A stretch of 18,424 nucleotides of DNA from JARRNJ01 sp037385045 (GTDB lineage: Bacteria > Pseudomonadota > Gammaproteobacteria > JASBUN01): assembly GCA_037385045.1 (NCBI GenBank), contig JARRNJ010000059.1, positions 1-18,424 on the forward strand, read 5' to 3'. Under the pieces are notes generated by a model. The model ran no database searches. It saw nothing but the letters and a program-made list of their open reading frames with translations, and was not told the DNA's origin. How positions within the stretch are numbered: the stretch's first letter is position 1; every line of letters starts with the position of its first letter. Positions 1 through 6,796 of this stretch are shown one piece after another. The position numbers and the translations under genes were made by a program.

Positions 1-90
1 GTGGCCGCCGGGCAGGTGAAACTGCGCAACGGCCAACCGGTCAAGATCGACAATTCGGTGAAGCTGGACCGCAAGGCCGACCAGCCATGA
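1..90 (+). CDS. RND efflux membrane fusion protein, C-terminal end (partial)
   Basis: Frame 1 is open from the first base to a TGA at 88-90 and encodes about 29 residues, including AAGQVKLRNGQPVKIDN. This is a typical C-terminal tail of the periplasmic adaptor (membrane fusion) subunit of an RND efflux pump, where an AGQ-x-KLRNG-x-PV strand closes the membrane-proximal domain. The stop overlaps the start of the permease gene by four bases (ATGA, 87-90), as expected for translationally coupled adaptor and pump genes. Most of the gene lies outside the window, so the adaptor subtype cannot be judged. The identification rests on this short tail plus the neighbouring permease. Confidence 0.8.
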   Translation: MAAGQVKLRNGQPVKIDNSVKLDRKADQP

Positions 91-3000
91 AGTTCACCGA
101 CCTGTTCGTGCGCCGGCCGGTGCTGGCGAGCGTGGTCAGCCTGCTGATCCTGCTGGTGGGGCTGCGATCGCTGTTGTCGCTGCAGCTGCGCCAGTATCCG
201 GAGACCAAGAACACCGTGGTGACTGTGACCACGGCCTATCCGGGCGCCTCCAGCCAGCTGGTCAAGGGCTTCATCACCACGCCCCTGCAGCAGGCCATTG
301 CCGAGGCCGACGGCATCGACTACCTGTCCTCCACCAGCAGCCAGGGCGTGTCCACCATCGAGGCGCACATGCGCCTGAACTACGATCCCAACGCGGCGGT
401 GGCGGAGATCCAGGCCAAGGTGGCGAGCCAGCGCAACGTGCTGCCGGCCGAGGCCGAGGATCCGGTGATCGACTCCACCACCGGCGACCGCACTTCGCTG
501 ATGTACATGGCGTTCTACAGCGATGACATGAAGCTGTCGCAGATCACCGACTACTTGCTGCGGGTGGTGCAGCCGAAGCTGCAGGCGGTGCCTGGCGTGG
601 CCAAGGCGCGGCTGATCGGCAACAAGACCTTCGCCATGCGTATCTGGCTCGATCCCCGGCGCATGGCTGCGCTCGGCGTGACGGCCACCGATGTGGTCCA
701 GGTGCTGCGCGCCAACAATTATCTGGCAGGCATCGGGAACACCAAGGGTTCCTACGTATCCATTGACCTGACCACCAGCACCGACATCGCCAATCCGAAG
801 GATTTCGAAAACCTGGTGGTGCGCACCACCAACGGTACCCTGGTGCGCATTCGCGACGTGGCCGACGCGAAATTGGGTGCGGAAAACTACGACTCCACCA
901 ACTGGTACAAGGGTAAGCCGGCCATTTTCGTCGGCATCGACCCCACGCCGGGGGCCAATCCCCTGGACGTGGCCCATGCGGTGCACAAGCTGCTGCCGGA
1001 GATCCGCAGCCAGATGCCCGAGGGGCTCAAGGTGGTGCTGCCCTACGATGCTTCGGTCTACATTCAGGATTCCATCAACGAGGTGTTCCGCACCATCGCC
1101 GAAGCGGTGCTGATCGTGTTGGTGGTCATCTATCTGTCCCTGGGTACGTTCCGCGCTGCGGCGATTCCCGCGGTGGCGGTGCCGCTGTCGCTGATCGGTG
1201 GCGCCTTCCTGATGCTGCTGCTGGGCTTTTCCATCAACGTGCTGACCTTGCTGGCGATGGTGCTGGCCATAGGCCTGGTGGTCGATGATGCCATCGTGGT
1301 GGTGGAGAACGTGCACCGCCACATCGAGGAGGGGCACACCCGGGTGCAGGCGGCGATCCACGGGGCCCGCGAACTGTTCGCCCCCATCATCGCCATGACC
1401 ACGACGCTGCTGGCGGTGTTTGCCCCTATCGGCTTCATGGGCGGCCTGGTGGGCACCCTGTTCACCGAATTCGCCTTCACCCTGGCGGGTGCGGTGCTGG
1501 TGTCGGGAATTATCGCGCTGACGCTGTCGCCGATGATGTCGTCCAAGGTGCTCAAGCCCGGCGGCCAGCAGGGGCGCTTCGAACGGCTGGTGGAGCGCTT
1601 CTTCACCGGTCTCGCCGACCGCTACCAGAACCTGCTGCACCGCAGCCTCAATTACCTGCCGGTCACCATCGTGTTCGCGGTGGTGGTGCTGTCGAGCATC
1701 TATTTCATGTTCGTCACCAGCCGCAGCGAGCTGGCGCCGGCGGAGGACCAGAGCATTCTGTTTTTCAAAGCCGACGGACCCCAGACCGCAACCATCGACT
1801 ATGACGAAGCCTTCACCCGCCAGATCCTCAAGCAGTTCGAAACCTTCCCGGAGTACAAGGAAAGTTTCTTCCTGCTCGGCTTCGGCGGCAGCCCTACCAC
1901 CGTGTTCGGCGGCTTCAAGATGCCGCCGCCGGCCGAGCGCACGCGCTCGCAGATGCAGATCCAGCCGCTGCTGCAGCACAAGCTGAGCCAGGTGGCCGGA
2001 TTCCAGATCGGCGTGTTCGGCCGCCCGAGCCTGCCGGGATCCGGCGGTGGGTTGCCGGTGCAGTTCGTGGTCACTTCCGACGCCGGCTACGGCCGTTTGA
2101 CCCAGGTTGCCGACGAGATGGTGGGCCGGGCCATGCGTAGCGGCAAATTCATCTTCCTGCGCAAGACCGTGAACTTCGACCGCCCCAGCACCAAGGTGGT
2201 GATCAACCGCGATCTGGCCGGCAGCCTCGGCGTGAGTATGCAGGAGATCGGCGCCAACCTGGCGGCGATGCTGGGCGGCGGTTACGTCAACCGCTTCAAT
2301 CTGGAAGGGCGCAGCTACAAGGTGATTCCCCAGGTGGAGCGCCGGTTCCGGCTCGATTCCCGGCAGCTGGACGACTACTACGTGCGTTCCGGCTCCGGCG
2401 AGCTGGTGCCGCTGTCGACGCTGGTGTCGTTCAAGGATTCGGTGGAGCCCAGCAGCCGGCCCCAGTTCCAGCAGCTCAACGCCGTCACCCTGGAGGGGGT
2501 GATGACGCCGGGTACGACCCTGGGCGACGCCTTGGGCTATCTGCAGCAGCAGGCCAAACAGGTGCTGCCGCGGGGCTTCGGCTATGACTACTCGGGGGAG
2601 TCGCGCCAGTTCGTGCAGCAGGGCAGCGCGCTGATCATCACCTTCTTCCTGGCGATCCTGGTCATCTACCTGGTGCTCGCGGCACAGTATGAAAGCTGGC
2701 GCGATCCGATCATCATTCTGATATCGGTGCCCATGTCCATCGCCGGCGCGCTGATCTTCATCACCATCGGCCTGGCGAGCGTCAACATCTATACCCAGGT
2801 GGGCCTGATCACCCTGATCGGATTGATCGCCAAGAACGGCATCCTCATCGTCCAGTTTGCCAATCAACTGCAGCTGCAGGACAGACTGAGCAAACGCCAG
2901 GCGGTGGAGCAGGCGGCGCGCATCCGGCTGCGGCCGATTCTGATGACGACGGTGGCGATGATCGTCGCCATGGTGCCCCTGCTTACGGCAACCGGTCCGG

Positions 3001-3185
3001 GCGCGGTGAGCCGGTTCGACATCGGGCTGGTGATCAGCACCGGCCTGGGTATCGGTACGCTGTTCACGTTGTTCGTGGTGCCGGCAGCCTACCTGCTGCT
3101 GGCCCGTGACCACAACAAACAGCGCGAGGCGGACGAAGCAGCGCTGCGGGATGAGGATCCCGATGGCGGCGCCCACCCGGTGTGA
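87..3185 (+). CDS. RND multidrug efflux permease (HAE1/AcrB family)
   Basis: This inner-membrane proton-driven pump of 1032 residues has the usual length for the hydrophobe/amphiphile efflux (AcrB/MexF) family and should form the trimeric core of a tripartite drug or solvent exporter. The N-terminus KFTDLFVRRPVLASV is the standard TM1 start. The proton-relay aspartates are in GLVVDDAIVVVEN (D400, D401), matching AcrB D407/D408. The relay lysine is in LIAKNGILIV (K916), matching AcrB K940. Two hydrophobic bundles (about residues 335-540 and 850-1010) flank two large periplasmic porter and docking regions. It is translationally coupled to the adaptor gene by an ATGA overlap. No outer-membrane factor or regulator gene follows. 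Substrates cannot be deduced from sequence; overall it looks closest to the MexI/MexF/MdtB-type pumps. Confidence 0.96.
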   Translation: MKFTDLFVRRPVLASVVSLLILLVGLRSLLSLQLRQYPETKNTVVTVTTAYPGASSQLVKGFITTPLQQAIAEADGIDYLSSTSSQGVSTIEAHMRLNYDPNAAVAEIQAKVASQRNVLPAEAEDPVIDSTTGDRTSLMYMAFYSDDMKLSQITDYLLRVVQPKLQAVPGVAKARLIGNKTFAMRIWLDPRRMAALGVTATDVVQVLRANNYLAGIGNTKGSYVSIDLTTSTDIANPKDFENLVVRTTNGTLVRIRDVADAKLGAENYDSTNWYKGKPAIFVGIDPTPGANPLDVAHAVHKLLPEIRSQMPEGLKVVLPYDASVYIQDSINEVFRTIAEAVLIVLVVIYLSLGTFRAAAIPAVAVPLSLIGGAFLMLLLGFSINVLTLLAMVLAIGLVVDDAIVVVENVHRHIEEGHTRVQAAIHGARELFAPIIAMTTTLLAVFAPIGFMGGLVGTLFTEFAFTLAGAVLVSGIIALTLSPMMSSKVLKPGGQQGRFERLVERFFTGLADRYQNLLHRSLNYLPVTIVFAVVVLSSIYFMFVTSRSELAPAEDQSILFFKADGPQTATIDYDEAFTRQILKQFETFPEYKESFFLLGFGGSPTTVFGGFKMPPPAERTRSQMQIQPLLQHKLSQVAGFQIGVFGRPSLPGSGGGLPVQFVVTSDAGYGRLTQVADEMVGRAMRSGKFIFLRKTVNFDRPSTKVVINRDLAGSLGVSMQEIGANLAAMLGGGYVNRFNLEGRSYKVIPQVERRFRLDSRQLDDYYVRSGSGELVPLSTLVSFKDSVEPSSRPQFQQLNAVTLEGVMTPGTTLGDALGYLQQQAKQVLPRGFGYDYSGESRQFVQQGSALIITFFLAILVIYLVLAAQYESWRDPIIILISVPMSIAGALIFITIGLASVNIYTQVGLITLIGLIAKNGILIVQFANQLQLQDRLSKRQAVEQAARIRLRPILMTTVAMIVAMVPLLTATGPGAVSRFDIGLVISTGLGIGTLFTLFVVPAAYLLLARDHNKQREADEAALRDEDPDGGAHPV

Positions 3186-3244
3186 TTGCGGCAGGGAAAA
3201 GATGTATGGAATCCTTTCCTTTTTTCCTTGCGCTAACCCGATAA

Positions 3245-3335
3245 TGGCGGCGCGGCCGTTGAGGCCGCGCCTATGCTGGTGGTGCGTCGGGTGGTCGCCG
3301 CCTGCGCCGGTTTGATTGCCGCCAGGTTCCGGTAG
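3245..3335. repeat. Repeat module copy 1 with GC hairpin, degenerate
   Basis: This stretch aligns with 3440-3561. Shared blocks are TGGCGGCGCGGCCG, AGGCCGCGC, CTGCGCCGGTTTGA and CTCCGGTAG/TTCCGGTAG. It begins with a perfect hairpin (3250-3270; stem GCGCGGCC/GGCCGCGC, loop GTTGA) that might also terminate transcription from the efflux operon, though no T-run follows. On the minus strand it encodes a fragment YRNLAAIKPAQ, similar to YRSMTELKPAQ in the small gene of copy 2, so it looks like a decayed duplicate of that gene. It is about 30 bases shorter than copy 2. Confidence 0.6.
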
Positions 3336-3340
3336 CGCTG

Positions 3341-3411
3341 AGCCCGGATGCAGCGACGCGGAATCCCGGGTCATCAGACTCCACCGGATTTTGTTTCACT
3401 CCGTCCGGGCT
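3341..3411. repeat. REP-like palindromic intergenic element
   Basis: The ends are perfect inverted repeats, AGCCCGGA (3341-3348) and TCCGGGCT (3404-3411). Inside, GGAATCCCGGG and CACCGGATTTTGTTTCACTC continue the imperfect fold. The sequence resembles the AGCCCGGATG...GGAATCCGGG...TCCGGGCT palindromes scattered through intergenic DNA of many gammaproteobacteria. It lies between the two hairpin modules and replaces what would be the N-terminal half of the degenerate copy-1 small gene. Confidence 0.7.
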
Positions 3412-3439
3412 ATGCGTTGGTAGCAAGTCTCACGCTGTG

Positions 3440-3561
3440 TGGCGGCGCGGCCGATAAGGCCGCGCGGATGCTAGTGGCGTGTCGGGCCGTCGCCGGCTTG
3501 GTCGGCGGCGCTTTCGTCAGCCGGCGGCTGCGCCGGTTTGAGCTCCGTCATGCTCCGGTAG
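3440..3561. repeat. Repeat module copy 2 with GC hairpin
   Basis: This is the fuller copy of the module at 3245-3335. It carries a perfect hairpin at 3445-3465 (stem GCGCGGCC/GGCCGCGC, loop GATAA). Its right part is the 3' half of a small minus-strand gene (3471-3633). The hairpin stems are identical in both copies while the loops differ, which suggests that the stem is either selected or homogenised. Confidence 0.6.
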
Positions 3562-3633
3562 TATTCCCGCCTTGAGCTCCGTCATGCTCCGGTAGTATTC
3601 CCGCCAGAGTTCGTGATATTCACCGCATCCCAT
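3471..3633 (-). pseudogene. Small protein gene frameshifted by a 34-bp tandem duplication
   Basis: An ATG at 3633 follows an AGGGGTG ribosome site six bases upstream. The frame starts MGCGEYHELWREYYRSMTEL and, as written here, runs 38 residues to a TGA at 3517-3519. If one 34-bp unit is removed, the frame instead continues KPAQPPADESAADQAGDGPT and ends at a TAG at 3471-3473, giving 42 residues. The degenerate neighbour copy (3245-3335) preserves YR-x-L-x-x-I-KPAQ in this second frame, which supports the 42-residue version as ancestral. It lies 67 bases downstream of the 63-residue gene on the same strand, probably in one transcript. I do not recognise the family. The N-terminus is aromatic and charged, with no signal peptide or membrane segment. 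The 38-residue product may still be made. Confidence 0.5.
3538..3605. repeat. 34-bp perfect tandem duplication
   Basis: Two identical, directly adjacent 34-base units occupy 3538-3571 and 3572-3605, each starting TTGAGCTCCGTCATGCTCCG and ending TATTCCCGCC. The unit length is not a multiple of three, and the duplication lies inside a small minus-strand reading frame, whose downstream part it shifts. Perfect identity implies a recent event, or an assembly artefact. Confidence 0.95.
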
Positions 3634-3700
3634 GAGTGTCACCCCTGATTGGTCGGCAGCCGGCTGTCGGGCCCGGCGGGCGAGGATCCTGCCGCCGCGG

Positions 3701-3892
3701 TCACCGCCGGCCGATGGATTGCAGATAGTCGAGTGTGAGCGAGATCATCAGGTCGTCCGGATGAGACACGCCGTGGCCGCCGCTGGTATGGGCGCCGTCG
3801 CTGCGCGCATCCGCGCCATAGGGCTCGTAGTCGGGATCCTGGTACAGCCCGGGCAGTTCCGGCCGCGGTTGCTTGAATCGGTTTGGTTCCAT
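3701..3892 (-). CDS. Hypothetical small protein, 63 aa
   Basis: I chose the ATG at 3892 because a strong GGAGG lies eight bases upstream; the frame is open farther upstream but has no comparable ribosome site. The product starts MEPNRFKQPRPELPGLY and has an acidic, Gly/His/Asp-rich middle (YQDPDYEPYGADARSDGAH). It ends with a short helix (DDLMISLTLDYLQSIG). There are no cysteines, signal peptide or membrane segment, and I do not recognise a family. It is the first gene of a probable two-gene minus-strand unit with the frameshifted small gene (3471-3633). A candidate sigma-54-type promoter (3960-3976) and a palindrome (3998-4019) sit upstream. The good ribosome site and protein-like composition make a real gene likely. 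Confidence 0.6.
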   Translation of the reverse strand: MEPNRFKQPRPELPGLYQDPDYEPYGADARSDGAHTSGGHGVSHPDDLMISLTLDYLQSIGRR

Positions 3893-3959
3893 GATCCACC
3901 TCCATTCGGCGAGTGCACATAATTTGCCATCCCTGGCTCCCGGTCCTCGCTGCAATGGG

Positions 3960-3976
3960 TAACAAGACCCGTGCCA
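3960..3976 (-). promoter_or_regulatory. Candidate sigma-54 promoter (imperfect -12)
   Basis: On the minus strand, TGGCACG-GGTC-TTGTTA has a perfect -24 half (TGGCACG) with the correct GG-N10 spacing, but GT instead of GC at -12. Transcription would start near 3950, about 58 bases before the ATG of the 63-residue gene. The -12 mismatch makes this tentative. Confidence 0.35.
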
Positions 3977-3997
3977 GTTCTTCCACTGGTTGTGCAA

Positions 3998-4019
3998 GTT
4001 ACTGAAACAATACAGTAAC
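3998..4019. promoter_or_regulatory. 22-bp palindrome, possible operator
   Basis: GTTACTG and CAGTAAC are perfect 7-bp arms around an AT-rich 8-base centre (AAACAATA). It lies about 50-60 bases upstream of the start predicted from the candidate sigma-54 site, and about 110 bases upstream of the plus-strand promoter at 4129. A dimeric regulator site is the simplest reading; the regulator is unknown. The rest of 3893-4194 holds no gene that I can support. Confidence 0.45.
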
Positions 4020-4128
4020 GAAGAGAAATCCGGTCCTGGGCCGGCGTGGCGCCGGACGGCGCTTGTGCACCATCCTGAATCAATGTGGCGGCGGTGTGCA
4101 CCTGGCCGGCGCGCGCCGGCGGTGGTCG

Positions 4129-4157
4129 TTGGGTTGCAGGGAGCGGGGCGCTACAAT
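4129..4157 (+). promoter_or_regulatory. Candidate sigma-70 promoter
   Basis: TTGGGT (4129-4134), a 17-base spacer and TACAAT (4152-4157) lie just upstream of the 102-residue gene at 4195. The -10 matches well and the -35 weakly. The start would fall near 4164, giving a leader of about 30 bases. Confidence 0.5.
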
Positions 4158-4194
4158 GGCCCCGTACCGGAAGCGGCAACCGAGGTCACAGGCT

Positions 4195-4503
4195 ATGGAT
4201 TCTCCCGAACAGGAAGACGACGTGTTTGAATTGGCCGCCCAGCAAACGGTGGACCTGGCCAACCGCATCGCCGACGAGTATCCCGACGCCGACCTGTGGG
4301 ACGTGGCGTCCGGCATCCTGGCCGGGGCGGTGCAGTACTGGTTGTATTCCCGCCAGCCTTGTGGCGATCCGTTCTGCGACGCCTGCGCAGAGGTCAGCAC
4401 CGCCGAGCAGCGGATGCGCAGTCTGCTCGATGAAATCCGCGAGTCGGCAACGCAGAGCGACTACTATCACACGCCCCACGACAGCAACGTGGGCACCGCG
4501 TAA
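4195..4503 (+). CDS. Hypothetical protein with Cys cluster, 102 aa
   Basis: The ATG at 4195 is preceded by GAGG at 4182-4185 and by a plausible sigma-70 promoter (4129-4157). The product starts MDSPEQEDDVFELAAQQTVD and is acidic and mostly helical. A central segment (DLWDVASGILAGAVQYWLYS) is amphipathic rather than a clear membrane span. It is followed by C-x4-C-x2-C (PCGDPFCDAC), which could bind a metal or be redox-active. The C-terminus has a further helix (AEQRMRSLLDEIRE). I do not recognise a named family. It converges on the sirtuin gene with only eight bases between the stops, so no separate terminator fits there. Composition and signals support a real gene of unknown function. Confidence 0.75.
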   Translation: MDSPEQEDDVFELAAQQTVDLANRIADEYPDADLWDVASGILAGAVQYWLYSRQPCGDPFCDACAEVSTAEQRMRSLLDEIRESATQSDYYHTPHDSNVGTA

Positions 4504-4511
4504 GGCCGATG

Positions 4512-5363
4512 TCAGCCCGATAGCCGGGTCACGAGCCGCTCCAGGACGGCGCCGCAGCTGTCGCGAATCTTGAATTGCAGGTCGTCGTCGGCGCGGGTGC
4601 GTCCGAGGTTGATGGCCGCCATGGGCTGTGCGCGGGCTTTGGCTGCGCGGCAGAAGCGGTAGCCGGAATAAACCATCAGGGAAGAGCCGATCACCAGCAC
4701 GCCGCTGGCTTCCTGCAGGCCTTGGTAGGCGCGCTCCGCCCGTGCTCTGGGCACCGATTCGCCGAAGAACACCACGTCCGGTTTCAGCAAACCTCCGCAG
4801 CGTTCGCACACCGGAACCCGGAAGGCGCTGAAATCCGCGTGCTCCAGTTCGGCGTCCCCGTCGGGGGCGCTGGCGGCGAGTTGTCCGGTGAATCTGCCGT
4901 TCAGTTGTTCCAGCGTTTGCTGCAATTGGCTGCGCGGCGTGCGGCGCCCGCAGCTTTGGCAGCGCACGGTGTCGATACGGCCATGCAGATCGATCACCCG
5001 CCGGCTGCCGGCGCGGTCATGCAGTCCATCCACGTTCTGAGTCACCAGTTGATGGATATAACCCAGCGCTTCGAGTTGCGCCAGGGCACGGTGGGCGGCG
5101 TTGGGGCGCGCCCGGGAAAGGCGCAGCCACCCCGCCATGCTGCGCGCCCAGTAACGTTGGCGTACATGTTCCCCGGCGATGAAATCCCGGTATTGCACCG
5201 GCCGGTTATGCTTCCACTGGCCGTCGGCATCGCGGTAGTCCGGAACACCGGACTCGGTGCTGCAGCCCGCTCCGGTGAGAACGAAAAGCGGCCGGTGGCG
5301 TTCGAGGAACGCGGCAAGGGCGTCGGTCGCGGCGTCTGGATGCCCAGCGTGTGCGAGTGTCAT
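4512..5363 (-). CDS. NAD-dependent protein deacylase, SIR2 family class II (SIRT4-like)
   Basis: This sirtuin of 283 residues should remove acyl groups from lysines using NAD+ and act in the cytoplasm. The NAD-binding motif is GAGCSTESGVPDYR (residues 31-44). TQNVDGLHDRAG (108-119) supplies the ribose and nicotinamide pocket. DLHGR holds the catalytic His127. Two Cys pairs (C135/C138 and C186/C189) form the zinc site. PDVVFFGESVP and IGSSLMVYSG follow as in the family. The STESGVPDYR form is typical of SIRT4-type (class II) enzymes rather than CobB. The start at 5363 gives the expected N-terminus; an upstream in-frame ATG (5438) would add 25 residues of poor family fit. The ribosome site is weak (GAAGAA). 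It is divergent from the DUF3775 gene. Confidence 0.93.
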   Translation of the reverse strand: MTLAHAGHPDAATDALAAFLERHRPLFVLTGAGCSTESGVPDYRDADGQWKHNRPVQYRDFIAGEHVRQRYWARSMAGWLRLSRARPNAAHRALAQLEALGYIHQLVTQNVDGLHDRAGSRRVIDLHGRIDTVRCQSCGRRTPRSQLQQTLEQLNGRFTGQLAASAPDGDAELEHADFSAFRVPVCERCGGLLKPDVVFFGESVPRARAERAYQGLQEASGVLVIGSSLMVYSGYRFCRAAKARAQPMAAINLGRTRADDDLQFKIRDSCGAVLERLVTRLSG

Positions 5364-5532
5364 GGTTCTTCGTCGCTGCGAGTGTGCGCTGAACGTAGAG
5401 TCCTGCGCAACGGTACTGTGTTGCCTGGCCGGCGGCATTTCGCGCGCTTGCCCCGTACCAGTCTACCAGACGGCAGAGTTGCGAATGCCCGCGCCGATGC
5501 TCGCGATGCGGTGCATTCACGCCGCCAAAGCC

Positions 5533-5538
5533 TATACT
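5533..5538 (+). promoter_or_regulatory. Candidate -10 element upstream of the DUF3775 gene
   Basis: TATACT lies 39 bases upstream of the ATG at 5577, a suitable distance for a short leader. No convincing -35 is seen 16-18 bases upstream, so the call rests on the -10 match and its position alone. Confidence 0.3.
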
Positions 5539-5576
5539 AGCGATAGTACGTCGACGTGTCGCATAAGGGAGGGCGC

Positions 5577-5963
5577 ATGCTGGAACTCAATCCTGAGCTT
5601 GTTTGTCAAATCATCGGCAAGGCGCGTGAGTTTCACGCCAAGGAAGAAGTGGTGATCACGGAGGAGCCCTCGAGTCCCACGGACGACTGGGCGATCCAGG
5701 TGTTGGCTGACCATGCCGATGACCTGACCTTTTCGGAGGTCAAGGACACGATTGACGACCTGGAGCCGGATCAGCAGATTACCCTGGTTTCGTTGATGTG
5801 GATCGGCCGCGGCGACTTCGAGCCCGACGAATGGGAACAGGCCCAGGAGCAGGCGCGCGACGAGTGGACCGACCGCACCGCGGAATACCTGTTGGCGACT
5901 CCGCTGGTGTCCGATTACCTGGAAGAAGGCCTGTATCGGCTGGGCTATTCCTGCGAGGAGTAG
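5577..5963 (+). CDS. DUF3775 domain-containing protein, 128 aa
   Basis: The product opens MLELNPELVCQIIGKAREFH and contains DDLTFSEVKDTIDDL and LVSLMWIGRGDFEPDEW. It ends with TAEYLLATPLVSDYLEEGLY and LGYSC. These are the signature blocks of the DUF3775 family of small, acidic cytoplasmic proteins of unknown function, and the length is usual for it. The ATG at 5577 is preferred because AAGGGAGGG lies immediately upstream; an in-frame GTG at 5556 would place that ribosome site inside the gene. It is divergent from the sirtuin gene, and a second small gene follows on the same strand, possibly co-transcribed. No catalytic motif is visible. Confidence 0.85.
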   Translation: MLELNPELVCQIIGKAREFHAKEEVVITEEPSSPTDDWAIQVLADHADDLTFSEVKDTIDDLEPDQQITLVSLMWIGRGDFEPDEWEQAQEQARDEWTDRTAEYLLATPLVSDYLEEGLYRLGYSCEE

Positions 5964-6050
5964 CGCGTCGGCAGCTGAGCCGAGGATCCCAGCCAAGTGG
6001 CGCGTATACGGGTTGCGGTGGTTTGCGTTGCCAACGGGGAAGATTCGCTT

Positions 6051-6290
6051 ATGAAGGGGATATATCTGGATCCGGAAACCACCGTTGTGGAAGAAGGCTA
6101 TGCCGTGGTCTACGCGCCGCGCCGGCAGCGCGAGCGCTTTCCGGAAAACGTGGTGGAGGTGGTGGCTTCGGAACGCGATGCCCGGGCCGCGGCGGACGCC
6201 GATAGGCACCGGTATGCGGCCGTGGTATTCGGCCCCTCGCGGTCTTCCGAGGGCTTGCGGTTGTACTACCTGGTGCGCTGGCTGGACTGA
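6051..6290 (+). CDS. Hypothetical small protein, 79 aa
   Basis: This frame follows the DUF3775 gene on the same strand. I chose ATG 6051 with GGGGAAG about eight bases upstream; a GTG at 5997 with GAGGA upstream would add 18 residues (MARIRVAVVCVANGEDSL), and I cannot exclude it. The product starts MKGIYLDPETTVVEEGYAVV and has a basic stretch (APRRQRERFP). It ends with alternating strand-like segments (RYAAVVFGPS, LRLYYLVRWLD), suggesting a small alpha/beta fold. I do not recognise a family. It has no signal peptide or membrane span. It converges on the DUF1244 gene about 30 bases away. Confidence 0.6.
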   Translation: MKGIYLDPETTVVEEGYAVVYAPRRQRERFPENVVEVVASERDARAAADADRHRYAAVVFGPSRSSEGLRLYYLVRWLD

Positions 6291-6291
6291 C

Positions 6292-6311
6292 CGCGCCGCG
6301 GCTCCGGCGCG
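6292..6311. terminator. GC hairpin between convergent genes
   Basis: CGCGCCG and CGGCGCG form a perfect 7-bp stem with a 6-base loop (CGGCTC), immediately after the stop at 6290 and before the convergent stop at 6322. There is no T-run on either strand, so it may slow or pause polymerase rather than act as a full intrinsic terminator. Confidence 0.3.
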
Positions 6312-6321
6312 TCCGCGCGGC

Positions 6322-6645
6322 TCACGATTTCTGGTGGCCGCTGATGAACGCATGCAGCGGCTTGGTTTCCTCGAATTGGCGCTCCTGCTCGGGGGTGGCT
6401 TCCTTCTGGTACTTCTCCTTCCATTCGCTGTAGGGCATGCCATAGACGATTTCGCGCGCTTCATCGTAGCTCATGTCCATGCCGTGTTCCTTGGCCGCAC
6501 CCATGTACCATTTGGAGAGACAATTGCGGCAGAATCCGGCCAGGTTCATGAGGTCGATATTCTGTACGTCCGTGCGCCGGCGCAGGTGCTCCACCAGGCC
6601 GCGAAAGGCGGCGGCTTCGAGCTCGGTACGGGTCTTGTCGTCCAT
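6322..6645 (-). CDS. DUF1244 domain-containing protein, 107 aa
   Basis: The core NIDLMNLAGFCRNCLSKWY (about residues 29-47) followed by EAREIVYGMPYSEWKEKYQ is diagnostic of the DUF1244 family of about 100-residue proteins widespread in proteobacteria, with no established function. The family is compact and helical, and the conserved C-x2-C in FCRNCLSKW is present. The start ATG at 6645 has GGAGG five bases upstream (minus strand), so the longer upstream frame is not used. The lysine- and glutamate-rich C-terminus (KEATPEQERQFEETKP) is normal for the family. It is divergent from the HugZ-like gene across about 150 bases. Confidence 0.92.
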   Translation of the reverse strand: MDDKTRTELEAAAFRGLVEHLRRRTDVQNIDLMNLAGFCRNCLSKWYMGAAKEHGMDMSYDEAREIVYGMPYSEWKEKYQKEATPEQERQFEETKPLHAFISGHQKS

Positions 6646-6796
6646 AAGTCCTCCATCGGTCGTCGATGCATCGTGAAACAGCCGGCAGGCCGGCGTCCAT
6701 TTTATCCCGGCGCGGCGGCCGCGGCCAGATTCCTGCAGCGCAACCGTCGCGTTGCGCGTTACAATGGAGTCTGCACTGCGACCGGGAAGCACAGAT

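Noticed and set aside
3193..3226. Intrinsic terminator right after the RND gene
   Set aside because: A T-rich run (TTTTTT) is present, but only a 5-bp stem (GGAAA/TTTCC) could precede it, which is too weak to call.
3538..3605. CRISPR-like repeat
   Set aside because: Only two copies directly abut without a spacer, and they lie inside a small reading frame; there are no cas genes.
3998..4019. LexA (SOS) box
   Set aside because: The arms resemble TACTG...CAGTA, but the spacing between CTG and CAG is 8 bases instead of the 10 found in the gammaproteobacterial LexA box, and no SOS gene is adjacent.
4575..5540. Plus-strand open frame opposite the sirtuin gene
   Set aside because: The minus strand carries every sirtuin motif and the plus-strand translation has no recognisable domain or ribosome site.
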